A stretch of DNA of 64,000 nt from the NCBI GenBank assembly GCA_910574965.1, contig CAJTDB010000002.1, positions 62,001-126,000 of the forward strand. The letters are read 5' to 3'. The stretch comes from Lachnospiraceae bacterium. GTDB lineage: Bacteria; Bacillota; Clostridia; Lachnospirales; Lachnospiraceae. The translations under genes and the position numbers were made by a program. The first letter of the stretch is position 1. Each line of letters starts with the position of its first letter. Below, piece after piece: positions 28,068-36,176 of the stretch. Under the pieces are notes generated by a model that was not told the DNA's origin, made no database searches, and saw only the letters and a list, made by a program, of their open reading frames with translations.

Positions 28068-28486
28068 GTCGATGGCCTGGTTAACAGACCTGTCTCATAC
28101 TCTTCCCTGTAAAATCTGCGGATATCCCACAAAAGCACATTTTTCACCGTAATCCCTTCCAGAAACCGGACAATGGATGTATGTACATGGTCGATAAGGG
28201 AGATGTAAATCATATCGTTCAGGCTTTTTCCCAGGCGCACCTTTGCTTCTGCAATGATCTCCTCCCCAAGAACCATATGTTCCAGAGGAATATCCTGAAC
28301 CAGCGCCTGGAACTTGCTGCGTACCTCCCCTTCCGCCAGAGAAAATACTTTATCCACCGTTTTGGCAGGAATCTCCTCCCCTGCTTTCTTCTTAAAGCAG
28401 ATTCCTTTGCCCATAACAATCTTCTCTTCTCCCTGTTCGTCCAGCACCACCGCCACATTGTTATTCAGGATCTTAAATATCTTCAT
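28064..28486 (-). pseudogene. bglG: Truncated BglG/LicT-type antiterminator
   Basis: The first 140 codons remain. The RNA-binding CAT domain is complete (KIFKILNNNVAVVLDE, KGICFKKKAGEEIP). PRD1 begins (YISLIDHVHTSIVRF with a conserved His) but stops after FYREEYETG, followed by a foreign tail LLTRPST. PRD2 is missing. Normal family length is about 280. CAT domains alone can antiterminate constitutively, so the product might keep the operon switched on; this is inference. It has a GGGGGAG site and an intact promoter, RAT and terminator upstream. Confidence 0.78.
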
Positions 28487-28525
28487 AACCTGCTCCCCCT
28501 CTGTCCGGTCACCGTTTCCGGGTAA

Positions 28526-28590
28526 TAAAAAAACCTATATGCATAAATACGCCCTAAATACCGCTTTAGGAAATATTTGTACATATAGGT
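28526..28590 (-). terminator. Antitermination-controlled terminator of the bgl operon
   Basis: On the minus strand ACCTATATG (complement of 28590-28582) pairs with CATATAGGT (28541-28533) and is followed by a run of seven T. An inner stem (CCTAAA/TTTAGG) extends it. Its 5' arm shares three bases with the 3' end of the RAT site, the arrangement expected for LicT/BglG control. Confidence 0.8.
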
Positions 28591-28616
28591 CTGGCTTGTT
28601 CTCACAATCACCATCC
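28588..28616 (-). promoter_or_regulatory. RAT site (ribonucleic antiterminator) of the bgl operon
   Basis: A 29-base element starting GGATGGTGATTG and ending AGCCAGACC on the minus strand, matching the length and ends of RAT sites bound by the BglG/LicT CAT domain. It overlaps the terminator stem. Confidence 0.72.
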
Positions 28617-28629
28617 TTAGATTACTGGA

Positions 28630-28658
28630 AGTACAGCATAATTCCGTGAATATGTCAA
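28630..28658 (-). promoter_or_regulatory. bgl operon promoter
   Basis: Minus-strand TTGACA (28658-28653), 17-base spacer, TGTACT (28635-28630). The -35 box overlaps the stop codon of the upstream regulator gene. Confidence 0.65.
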
Positions 28659-29875
28659 TCCTCTTTTTTACCCGGTGCACACCCGGTCACACTGTTTACA
28701 TAATACCGAATCTTCGCCTGGATTTGTTCCCCTGCAAAACGGCGGCTGATGCGCTCCTTTACCAGATCGCAGTCCTCATAGGCAATATTGACCAGCAGCA
28801 CCAGATACTGGCCTTTGCCGTAACGGCTCATGGCATCGCCTTTGCGCACGGAATTTTGAACCGCGTTTTCCAGTCTTTTCGTCAGCGTTTCCAGTGCCTG
28901 CTCTTCCCGGATTCTCTCTCCTCTGCCGTCCACGATCCGGCACAGCATCAGATAAACAGACTGTCCGCCGCGCTCCGTCATACGTCTCACCATCCGATAG
29001 ATCCCCTGAAACACCGGATAGGAGCAGAGATATCCGCCTTCTGCTGTCTCTCCTTTGGACAGACTCTGCTGAATTTCATGCATACTTCCGTACGGATGTT
29101 CCGTCTGGGAGCCTGTCTTCCCTAAAAGTTCCGTCATACGCTCAGAAGGCATAAGGCCCTGTTCCCGAAAATACAGCTCCGCTGTACGGTCATAAAAGGC
29201 CCTGGCTTCCTCATAGGAACCAAGTGCTGTCAGTGCTTCCATCGTAACGGTTTCCCAGTCGGACAAAGGACTGATCTTCGCCGCATAACGTCCTAATTGT
29301 TCCATCTGCCGGAAATCCTGCCGGCTTCTTAACAGTTCGACGGCTTTCCAGACACAGGCGCGGAAAAGTATTCGGTATTTTCGAGCCTCCTGTGCTGCCC
29401 ACAGAACCCCTCCATGAGCCGGGAGAAATTCTCCCCTGCAGCAGTAACAGGCATCCAGATAGCAGGCGAGCCTTACATCCTCGTCCTCCTCGGCTTCCGC
29501 GCGATCGTACATACGTTCGAATATCTCGGCATCTTCCTCCACCGGAACTTCTTCCGTCCAGTAATACACCCCGTCTTTTCGTACAATATAATTCACTTTT
29601 GGAAGCCCGCTGTTTTGAAGACGCTTCTTTGCATTATAGATCACACTTCTGACCGCATGATGAACATCCTCCACGTCCCGGTCCCCGAACAGCACTTCCG
29701 TCAGCCGGTCCCGGCTGACTCCCTGTCTGCGCTCATGTAAAAGCACCTGCATCAAACTGACAAACTGAGATTCCCTGCTTCCGGTGATCTGCCTTCCGTC
29801 ATAGCTTAGAGAAAAACCGCCGAATGTCTGCATATACAGCACCTTTTTCTCTTTCCCCACTGCTCCCTTGTCCAT
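28655..29875 (-). CDS. SARP-like regulator with BTAD domain and degenerate GGDEF-like C-terminus
   Basis: A 406-residue cytoplasmic protein. The N-terminus is a winged-helix DNA-binding domain of the OmpR/SARP type (YMQTFGGFSLSYDGRQI, then HAVRSVIYNAKKRLQ near 80). A bacterial transcriptional activator (BTAD) helical domain follows (about 110-250, with SDWETVTMEALTALGSYEEA). The C-terminal 120 residues resemble a GGDEF domain in which the signature has become YGKGQYLVLL, so cyclase activity is not expected. Such combinations occur in Lachnospiraceae and their signals are unknown. It lies directly upstream of the bgl promoter but has its own GGGAGAG site; a role at bgl is possible but not shown. 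Confidence 0.75.
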   Translation of the reverse strand: MDKGAVGKEKKVLYMQTFGGFSLSYDGRQITGSRESQFVSLMQVLLHERRQGVSRDRLTEVLFGDRDVEDVHHAVRSVIYNAKKRLQNSGLPKVNYIVRKDGVYYWTEEVPVEEDAEIFERMYDRAEAEEDEDVRLACYLDACYCCRGEFLPAHGGVLWAAQEARKYRILFRACVWKAVELLRSRQDFRQMEQLGRYAAKISPLSDWETVTMEALTALGSYEEARAFYDRTAELYFREQGLMPSERMTELLGKTGSQTEHPYGSMHEIQQSLSKGETAEGGYLCSYPVFQGIYRMVRRMTERGGQSVYLMLCRIVDGRGERIREEQALETLTKRLENAVQNSVRKGDAMSRYGKGQYLVLLVNIAYEDCDLVKERISRRFAGEQIQAKIRYYVNSVTGCAPGKKED

Positions 29876-30003
29876 CCGCTCTCTCCCTGTTCTTTTGTTA
29901 TCCGTCTTGGGCTGATACCAAATAAGGATAACATTTTACTTTTATTTTCGCGTTCATGGACGCCCAGTTTTTTAGTTGTTCATCAAAATAACAATGCGGA
30001 CCA

Positions 30004-30660
30004 TTATCTGCTTCTGATCCCTCTCCACATTTTCAGCTCCTTCCTGAATCCTTCTGTATCCGAAATAAAGTCAAGCCAATCCTGGTAAAACGCCTGAAAG
30101 CTGCCTGCTTCCAGTTCAAAGGCACCTTCTATATCGTTGATAAATATCTGACCATGTCTTTCCCCGCATGTGATCAGCCCATAATCGCGGGCGCACCCGT
30201 ATGTGCCAAGGTGAAAAAATCCATTGGGAACATCATTATCCATATTATAACTTCCTGTCCCAAAGTATTTTCCGGGATTCTGTTGATAGTCTTCTTCCGT
30301 AATACAGAAATATTCCAGTTCGTCCGGCTCCAGCGGCAGTAGCTGCGGGTCCTTGGACAGTCCGCTCAGGTATGACTCCCGCATCCTCGCCTCCCTGGCG
30401 CTTTTCGCCTCTGTACGATAGAAGCCAAAGGAATAGAGTCCATAGCCCGGTCCTGCGCCGCCGTCGCCAACTTCCGTGATAAACTGGACGTAGTCTTCCG
30501 GAAGCCGGAAATGATATTCTTCCTCTACCGCACGGACAAATGCCAGATCGACAGGCGGCTTCAGCTTGTATTGGTGCTCAGACACGCCGGGTATCTCCAG
30601 TCCCGGATCCATATGCCGCGCCTGCGCCAGTATCTCCTGTACTTCCTCCTTGTGAAACAT
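30004..30660 (-). CDS. SMI1/KNR4 (SUKH) family protein
   Basis: A 218-residue cytoplasmic protein of the SUKH superfamily: FRLPEDYVQFITEVGDGGAGPGYGLY near residues 48-75 is the core motif, with GLITCGERHGQIFIND near 165 completing the domain. SUKH proteins are often immunity proteins against nuclease or other polymorphic toxins, but many clostridial copies are solitary and of unknown role. No toxin gene is nearby. I start at ATG 30660 (MFHKEEVQ), which has a GAGG site; an upstream in-frame codon lacks one. Confidence 0.8.
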   Translation of the reverse strand: MFHKEEVQEILAQARHMDPGLEIPGVSEHQYKLKPPVDLAFVRAVEEEYHFRLPEDYVQFITEVGDGGAGPGYGLYSFGFYRTEAKSAREARMRESYLSGLSKDPQLLPLEPDELEYFCITEEDYQQNPGKYFGTGSYNMDNDVPNGFFHLGTYGCARDYGLITCGERHGQIFINDIEGAFELEAGSFQAFYQDWLDFISDTEGFRKELKMWRGIRSR

Positions 30661-30745
30661 AAAAACACCTCTTCCTGTTCCGATTATATGTTTCAATTAT
30701 ATCGTGGAAAATAGTATGGGTCAATCGCCGATTCCGCGAATCCTG

Positions 30746-30774
30746 TAGCACGCAGCCTTGTTTCGTGCTATAAT
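30746..30774 (+). promoter_or_regulatory. Promoter of the deaminase gene with overlapping inverted repeat
   Basis: The -10 is TATAAT (30769-30774). The -35 position (30746-30751, TAGCAC) is poor. TAGCACG (30746-30752) and CGTGCTA (30764-30770) form a perfect 7-bp inverted repeat spanning both boxes, a likely operator. Confidence 0.5.
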
Positions 30775-30797
30775 CACTGCAGGAAAAGGAGGCGCTT

Positions 30798-32150
30798 ATG
30801 AGAACCCTATTAAAACATGCTATGATCGTGACCATGAATGAACAGGGACAAGTCTGCACTGACGGAAACCTGTTATTTGAAGATGACCGGATTGTGCAGG
30901 TCGGACCGGAGCCTGTAGAGGAACATGCCTGCGATGAAGTGCTGGATCTGACCGGAAAGCTGGTGCTGCCGGGACTGGTCAATACCCATGTGCATACATC
31001 CCAGCAGTTGGCCAGAGGGCTGGCCGATGACGTCGATCTGCTGACCTGGCTTCATGACCGTATCTGGCCTTATGAAAGCCATATGACCGAGGAAGACTCT
31101 TACATCTCCACCCTGTTCTGTGCAGCAGAGCAGATCAAAGCCGGCGTGACAGCCATCGCAGAACCGGGCGGACAATTTGTATCCGGCATGGCAAAAGCCA
31201 TAGCCGAAGCCGGCATTCGGGCCAAACTGGCCAATTCCGTTATGGACTGCGGAGACGGACTGCCGAAAGCCTGGCAGCACAGCACCCAGGAAGAACTGGA
31301 ACGGCAGAAGGAGGATATTCGGAATTATCATCAAACCGCCGACGGCCGGATCGAAGTCTGGTTCGGCATCCGGACCATTTTCAATGCCACCGATGAACTG
31401 CTTCTAAAGACCAAAGAGCTTGCCGATCAGTACCATACCGGCATCCATATGCATGTGGCAGAAGCAAAGTCCGAAGTGGACTATGTCAAAGAACGCCTCG
31501 GCGTACAGACTGTGACCCATCTTCGGGATCTTGGTTTTCTTGGACCAAACCTTCTGGCTGCTCACACGGTATGGCTGACTCACGAAGAAGTGGAAATGTT
31601 CCGGGACTGCGGCGTAAAAGTCTCCCACAATCCGGCTTCGGCCATGCGGGTACTCGGCTTTGCCAAGATCCCGCGGATGCTTCGGGAAGGGATCTGCGTC
31701 GCTATCGGCACTGACGGAGCCCCCACCAACAACCGCATGGATATGGTGGACGAGATGTGGGTAACCTCCCTGATTCACAAAGGCTGGCGTCTGGATCCCA
31801 CGGTCGTCAAAGCACAGGAAATCCTTCGGATGGCCACCGCAAACGGCGCAAAGGCCCTGCAGGACGAACAGCTTTACGGCAGCCTGGAGCCGGGGAAGAA
31901 GGCAGATCTTATTATCATCAATCCCGATTCTGCAGGTATGCAGCCCATGCATGATCCCATCGCCAATCTGGTCACCTCCATGCACTCCACCAACGTGGAA
32001 AGCACCATCTGCAACGGACGATGGCTTATGCGGGAGCGAAAGATCCTGACTTTTGATGAGGAAGCACTGCTTCAGGAGGCAAAACTTAGGGCCGCGGGCA
32101 TCCGCAGCCGGGCCGGTATCCAGATGCCTCAGCGTTTCCCCACATGCTAG
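30798..32150 (+). CDS. Amidohydrolase, MtaD-like (5-methylthioadenosine/S-adenosylhomocysteine deaminase family)
   Basis: A 450-residue TRZ/ATZ-type amidohydrolase. Metal ligands are visible: HxH in VNTHVHTSQQ near 65, His in IHMHVAEAKSE near 215, His in LLAAHTVWLT near 252, and Asp in AIGTDGAPTNN near 305. The family deaminates aminopurine-related rings, commonly methylthioadenosine, S-adenosylhomocysteine or adenosine; guanine or other substrates cannot be excluded. It is monocistronic, with an AGGAGG-like site, and ends at a large bidirectional terminator shared with purL. Confidence 0.85.
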   Translation: MRTLLKHAMIVTMNEQGQVCTDGNLLFEDDRIVQVGPEPVEEHACDEVLDLTGKLVLPGLVNTHVHTSQQLARGLADDVDLLTWLHDRIWPYESHMTEEDSYISTLFCAAEQIKAGVTAIAEPGGQFVSGMAKAIAEAGIRAKLANSVMDCGDGLPKAWQHSTQEELERQKEDIRNYHQTADGRIEVWFGIRTIFNATDELLLKTKELADQYHTGIHMHVAEAKSEVDYVKERLGVQTVTHLRDLGFLGPNLLAAHTVWLTHEEVEMFRDCGVKVSHNPASAMRVLGFAKIPRMLREGICVAIGTDGAPTNNRMDMVDEMWVTSLIHKGWRLDPTVVKAQEILRMATANGAKALQDEQLYGSLEPGKKADLIIINPDSAGMQPMHDPIANLVTSMHSTNVESTICNGRWLMRERKILTFDEEALLQEAKLRAAGIRSRAGIQMPQRFPTC

Positions 32151-32181
32151 GATTATGCGGTCGGTTTCTGCAGCGCAGAAA

Positions 32182-32239
32182 GGTCCTGTCTGTCCTTGGC
32201 GGGCACAAAGTGTCCCGCCAAAGCAGACAGGACCCTTTT
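32182..32239. terminator. Large bidirectional terminator
   Basis: GGTCCTGTCTG (32182-32192) pairs with CAGACAGGACC (32224-32234), and inside it TTGGCGGG pairs with CCCGCCAA. TTTT follows on the plus strand. It separates the convergent deaminase and purL genes. Confidence 0.85.
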
Positions 32240-32256
32240 ACAGTCCTGCGTCTTTT

Positions 32257-35200
32257 TTATTTAAAATACTCCACTCCCGACTCGAACAGCTTCATATCCT
32301 GTTCTCCATAAATATTGACGGCCACTGCCTCGCCGATTCGTTCCGCATGTCCCATCTTTCCGAAGATTCGTCCGTCCGGACTGATGATTCCTTCAATGGA
32401 TCCATAAGATCCGTTTACATTCCACTCTTCGTCCATGGTCGGATATCCCTCAAGATCTACATACTGCGTAGCCACCTGCCCGTTCGCAAACAGACGTTCG
32501 ATCCATTCTTTCGGAGCTACGAAACGGCCCTCGCCGTGGGAAGCCGGAATCACGTAAGTTCCTCCCAACTGCGCCTTGGCAAGCCATGGTGATTTGTCCG
32601 TGACCACTTTTGTATAAACCATCCGGGAAATATGACGGTTAATCGTATTATAAGTCAAAGTCGGTGAATCCGGTGTCTGGCCTACAATCTCACCGTGAGG
32701 CAGAAGCCCCAGCTTCACCAGCGCCTGGAAGCCGTTGCAGATACCAAGAACCAGTCCGTCCCGTTCATTCAGAAGCTTCATGACCGCCTCTTTGATCTTC
32801 TCGTTCTGGAAAGCCGTCGCGAAAAATTTGGCCGAACCGTCCGGCTCGTCTCCTGCGGAAAAGCCTCCCGGAAACATAATGATCTGCGCCTGGCTGATGG
32901 CTTTCTCAAAAGCATCCACCGACTCCCGGATATCGCTCTCACTTAAATTCCGGAAAATCTTTGTCACTACATCTGCTCCGGCCCGCTCAAAGGCACGCCC
33001 GCTGTCATACTCGCAGTTGGTACCCGGAAATACCGGGATAAATACCGTCGGCCGTGCTGTTTTGTGCCGGCACACATAGATGCTGTCCGCCCGGTAAATC
33101 GGCGTATCCAGCTTTTCCTTACTCTTTACTGCTGCAGTCGGAAATACCTTTTCCAGCGTCCCGGTCCACGCTTCTAAAGCTTCTTCCATGGAGAGGGCCG
33201 CATTTCCATAAGAAAATCCGCTCTCGGTCACTTCGCCAATCAGCGTATAGGTGATGGACAGTTCGCCCACTTTTCCATCGGGTACTTCTGCCACGATGCC
33301 GCCGAAATTGGGTGTAAATGCATCTCTTGGATCCAGGTTGTGCTCCAGCTTCACACCCAGCTTATTGCCAAAGGCCATCTTACTGACAGCCGCAATGATT
33401 CCCTTGCCATCCAGCGCATAAGCGGAAATCACCCGCCCTGCCTTAATATCCTGGAAAAATTTTCCATACTGGTCTTTCGCCTGTTCCAGATCCGGCAGAT
33501 CATAGTCGTCCCGGTCAATCTTCAAGAACACCAGTTTGTTTCCGGCTTTTTTCAGTTCCGGCGTAATCACATGCCGGAAGCTGGCCACATCCACGGCAAA
33601 AGAAACCAAGGTAGGCGGCACGTCAATCTCATTGAAGGTCCCGGACATGCTGTCCTTTCCGCCGATGGACGGAAGGCCAAAGCCAAGCTGCGCATGGTAA
33701 GCACCCAGAAGGGCGGCAAAGGGCTGGCTCCAGCGATGGGGATCTTCGGTCATTCTGCGGAAATATTCCTGGAAGGTAAAACGAATCTTCCGGTAATCGC
33801 CGCCGGACGCCGCGATCTTCGCCACAGACTCCAGCACTGCATAGACTGCCCCGTGATAAGGCGACCAACTGGACAGATAGGGATCAAATCCATAGCTCAT
33901 CATAGTGACGGTATCGGTCTTTCCTTTCAGCACCGGAAGCTTCGCCACCATGGTCTGTGTCTCGGTCAGTTGGTATTTTCCCCCGTAAGGCATGAACACA
34001 CTGCCGGCGCCAATGGAGCTGTCAAACATTTCCACAAGACCTTTCTGTGAACATACATTCAGATCTCTGAGCGTGGAAAGCCATGTCTCCCGGACGTCTC
34101 CCACTTCTTTTCTCTCAAAATATTTCTGTGCTTCTGAAGGCATATCTACGGCTACTTCCGTCTCCTGATGCGCACCGTTGGTATCTAAAAACTTCCGGGA
34201 CAGATCTACGATCTTCTTTCCCCGCCAGGTCAGGACAAGCCTGGGAGCCTCGGTCACTTCTGCTACACAGACTGCTTCCAGATTCTCCTCCGCCGCATAG
34301 CCCATAAATTTTTCTACATGCTTTGGATCCACCACGACCGCCATACGCTCCTGAGATTCGGAAATAGCGATCTCTGTTCCGTCAAGGCCCGCGTATTTCT
34401 TCGGCACCTTGTCCAGATCCACCAGCAGACCCGCTGCCAGCTCTCCAATGGCCACAGATACGCCGCCTGCGCCGAAATCATTGCATTTCTTAATCAGACA
34501 GGTTACTTCCGGACGGCGGAACAGCCGCTGGATCTTCCGCTCGGTAGGCGCATTTCCCTTCTGAACCTCTGCACCGCAGGTCTCAATGGACGCCTCCGTG
34601 TGTACTTTGGAGGAACCAGTCGCACCGCCGCAGCCGTCGCGCCCCGTACGTCCGCCCAGAAGAATAATGATGTCTCCCGGATCGGAAGACTCCCGGATCA
34701 CGTCTTTTCTCGGCGCTGCGCCCATGACTGCGCCGATCTCCATCCGTTTGGCCACATAATCCGGATGGTAGATCTCCTTTACATAGCCAGTGGCCAGGCC
34801 AATCTGGTTGCCGTAAGAACTGTAACCGCCCGCCGCACCGCGGACCAGCTTCTTCTGAGGAAGTTTTCCCTTTAAAGTCTCCGACACCGGCACGGTGGGA
34901 TCCGCCGCCCCGGTCACACGCATAGCCTGATACACATACGTACGGCCGGACAGCGGATCACGGATAGCACCCCCAAGACAAGTAGCCGCCCCGCCGAACG
35001 GCTCAATCTCTGTAGGATGGTTATGCGTCTCATTTTTAAAATTCACCAGCCATTCTTCCGTCTGTCCGTCTACTTCCACCGGCACTACGATGGAACAGGC
35101 GTTGATCTCCTCGGACTCTTCCTGATCCTGAAGCTTCCCTTCCTTCTTCAGCTTCCTCATGGCCATAAGCGCCAGGTCCATCAGACAGACGAATTTGTCC

Positions 35201-36000
35201 TCTCTTCCCCGGAAGATTTCCCGATGATCTGCCAGGTACTGTTCATACGTCTTCTCTATGGGCTTTTTATAATATCCATCTTCAAAGGTCACTTTCGTCA
35301 GCTCTGTAGAAAATGTCGTATGCCGGCAGTGGTCGGACCAGTACGTATCCAGCACCCGAATCTCTGTCATGGACGGATCACGCTGTTCCTCCTCCTGAAA
35401 ATACTTCCGAATATGCAGGAAATCCTTAAATGTCATGGCAAGACTCAGAGAACCATAGAGTGCCTTCAGCGTCGGTTCCGGCATATCCCGAAAGCCGTCC
35501 AGAATCTTCACATCTTCCGGCTCCTCAAAAACGGTCACCAGGGTCTTTGGCTTCTCCATATCGGTCTCTCTGGAGTCTACCGGATTGATACAGAAAGCTT
35601 TAACAGAAGCCAGCTCCTCCTCTGTCACCTGTCCTTCGATCACGTACACAGTGGCCGTGCGGATTACCGGCTCCTCGGAAGAATTCAGAAACTGCACACA
35701 CTGCACAGCCGAATCCGCTCTCTGGTCAAACTGTCCGGGCAGATACTCCACGCCGAACACGGCGGACGGCTTTGCAGTCTCAAAGCACTCCCGATACAGC
35801 AGATCCACCGGCGGCTCGCTGAACACGGTTGTACACGCCTTCTCAAAAGTCTCGTCCGTGATGTTCTCTACATCATAGCGAATCAGCACCCGCACTCCGG
35901 TCACTGTCTGAATCCCAAGATAGCTGCTGATTTCATCTTTCAGTTCCTTTGCCTTAACGGCAAATGCCTCTTTCTTTTCCACAAAGACGCGTCTTACCAT
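32257..36000 (-). CDS. purL: Phosphoribosylformylglycinamidine synthase, single-chain
   Basis: A 1247-residue large-type FGAM synthase of purine biosynthesis. The central synthetase domains contain FKNETHNHPTEIEPFGGAATC near 325, ASSKV-type GSSKVHTEAS near 470 and GGKDSMSGTF near 780. The C-terminal class I glutaminase has FPGGFSAGDE near 1035 and the nucleophile Cys in LGICNGFQAL near 1086. The N-terminus has the PurS-like region. Length is typical of the single-chain clostridial form. GGAGG precedes the ATG. It is not clustered with other pur genes. Confidence 0.95.
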   Translation of the reverse strand: MVRRVFVEKKEAFAVKAKELKDEISSYLGIQTVTGVRVLIRYDVENITDETFEKACTTVFSEPPVDLLYRECFETAKPSAVFGVEYLPGQFDQRADSAVQCVQFLNSSEEPVIRTATVYVIEGQVTEEELASVKAFCINPVDSRETDMEKPKTLVTVFEEPEDVKILDGFRDMPEPTLKALYGSLSLAMTFKDFLHIRKYFQEEEQRDPSMTEIRVLDTYWSDHCRHTTFSTELTKVTFEDGYYKKPIEKTYEQYLADHREIFRGREDKFVCLMDLALMAMRKLKKEGKLQDQEESEEINACSIVVPVEVDGQTEEWLVNFKNETHNHPTEIEPFGGAATCLGGAIRDPLSGRTYVYQAMRVTGAADPTVPVSETLKGKLPQKKLVRGAAGGYSSYGNQIGLATGYVKEIYHPDYVAKRMEIGAVMGAAPRKDVIRESSDPGDIIILLGGRTGRDGCGGATGSSKVHTEASIETCGAEVQKGNAPTERKIQRLFRRPEVTCLIKKCNDFGAGGVSVAIGELAAGLLVDLDKVPKKYAGLDGTEIAISESQERMAVVVDPKHVEKFMGYAAEENLEAVCVAEVTEAPRLVLTWRGKKIVDLSRKFLDTNGAHQETEVAVDMPSEAQKYFERKEVGDVRETWLSTLRDLNVCSQKGLVEMFDSSIGAGSVFMPYGGKYQLTETQTMVAKLPVLKGKTDTVTMMSYGFDPYLSSWSPYHGAVYAVLESVAKIAASGGDYRKIRFTFQEYFRRMTEDPHRWSQPFAALLGAYHAQLGFGLPSIGGKDSMSGTFNEIDVPPTLVSFAVDVASFRHVITPELKKAGNKLVFLKIDRDDYDLPDLEQAKDQYGKFFQDIKAGRVISAYALDGKGIIAAVSKMAFGNKLGVKLEHNLDPRDAFTPNFGGIVAEVPDGKVGELSITYTLIGEVTESGFSYGNAALSMEEALEAWTGTLEKVFPTAAVKSKEKLDTPIYRADSIYVCRHKTARPTVFIPVFPGTNCEYDSGRAFERAGADVVTKIFRNLSESDIRESVDAFEKAISQAQIIMFPGGFSAGDEPDGSAKFFATAFQNEKIKEAVMKLLNERDGLVLGICNGFQALVKLGLLPHGEIVGQTPDSPTLTYNTINRHISRMVYTKVVTDKSPWLAKAQLGGTYVIPASHGEGRFVAPKEWIERLFANGQVATQYVDLEGYPTMDEEWNVNGSYGSIEGIISPDGRIFGKMGHAERIGEAVAVNIYGEQDMKLFESGVEYFK

Positions 36001-36052
36001 GCTCTCTTACCTCCATTTTATCGTGTATTCCTTCTGTTTTCTTTTGGAAACT

Positions 36053-36081
36053 ATCATAACACATTTTATATAATTAGTAAA
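36053..36081 (-). promoter_or_regulatory. purL promoter
   Basis: Minus-strand TTTACT (36081-36076), 17-base spacer, TATGAT (36058-36053). The leader of about 45 bases is too short for a purine riboswitch and none is seen upstream. Confidence 0.55.
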
Positions 36082-36128
36082 TTTAATATATATAAAATAA
36101 TTTATCAGTTATACTTATAAATAAGAAA

Positions 36129-36164
36129 CCGCAGAAGAGCACCGTTTTTGCGGCCCCTCTGCGG
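36129..36164 (-). terminator. Terminator of the large surface protein gene
   Basis: CCGCAGA and TCTGCGG (36129-36135, 36158-36164) form the base of a GC-rich hairpin, followed on the minus strand by TTTCTTATTT. Confidence 0.7.
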
Positions 36165-36176
36165 CACTTTCTTTTT

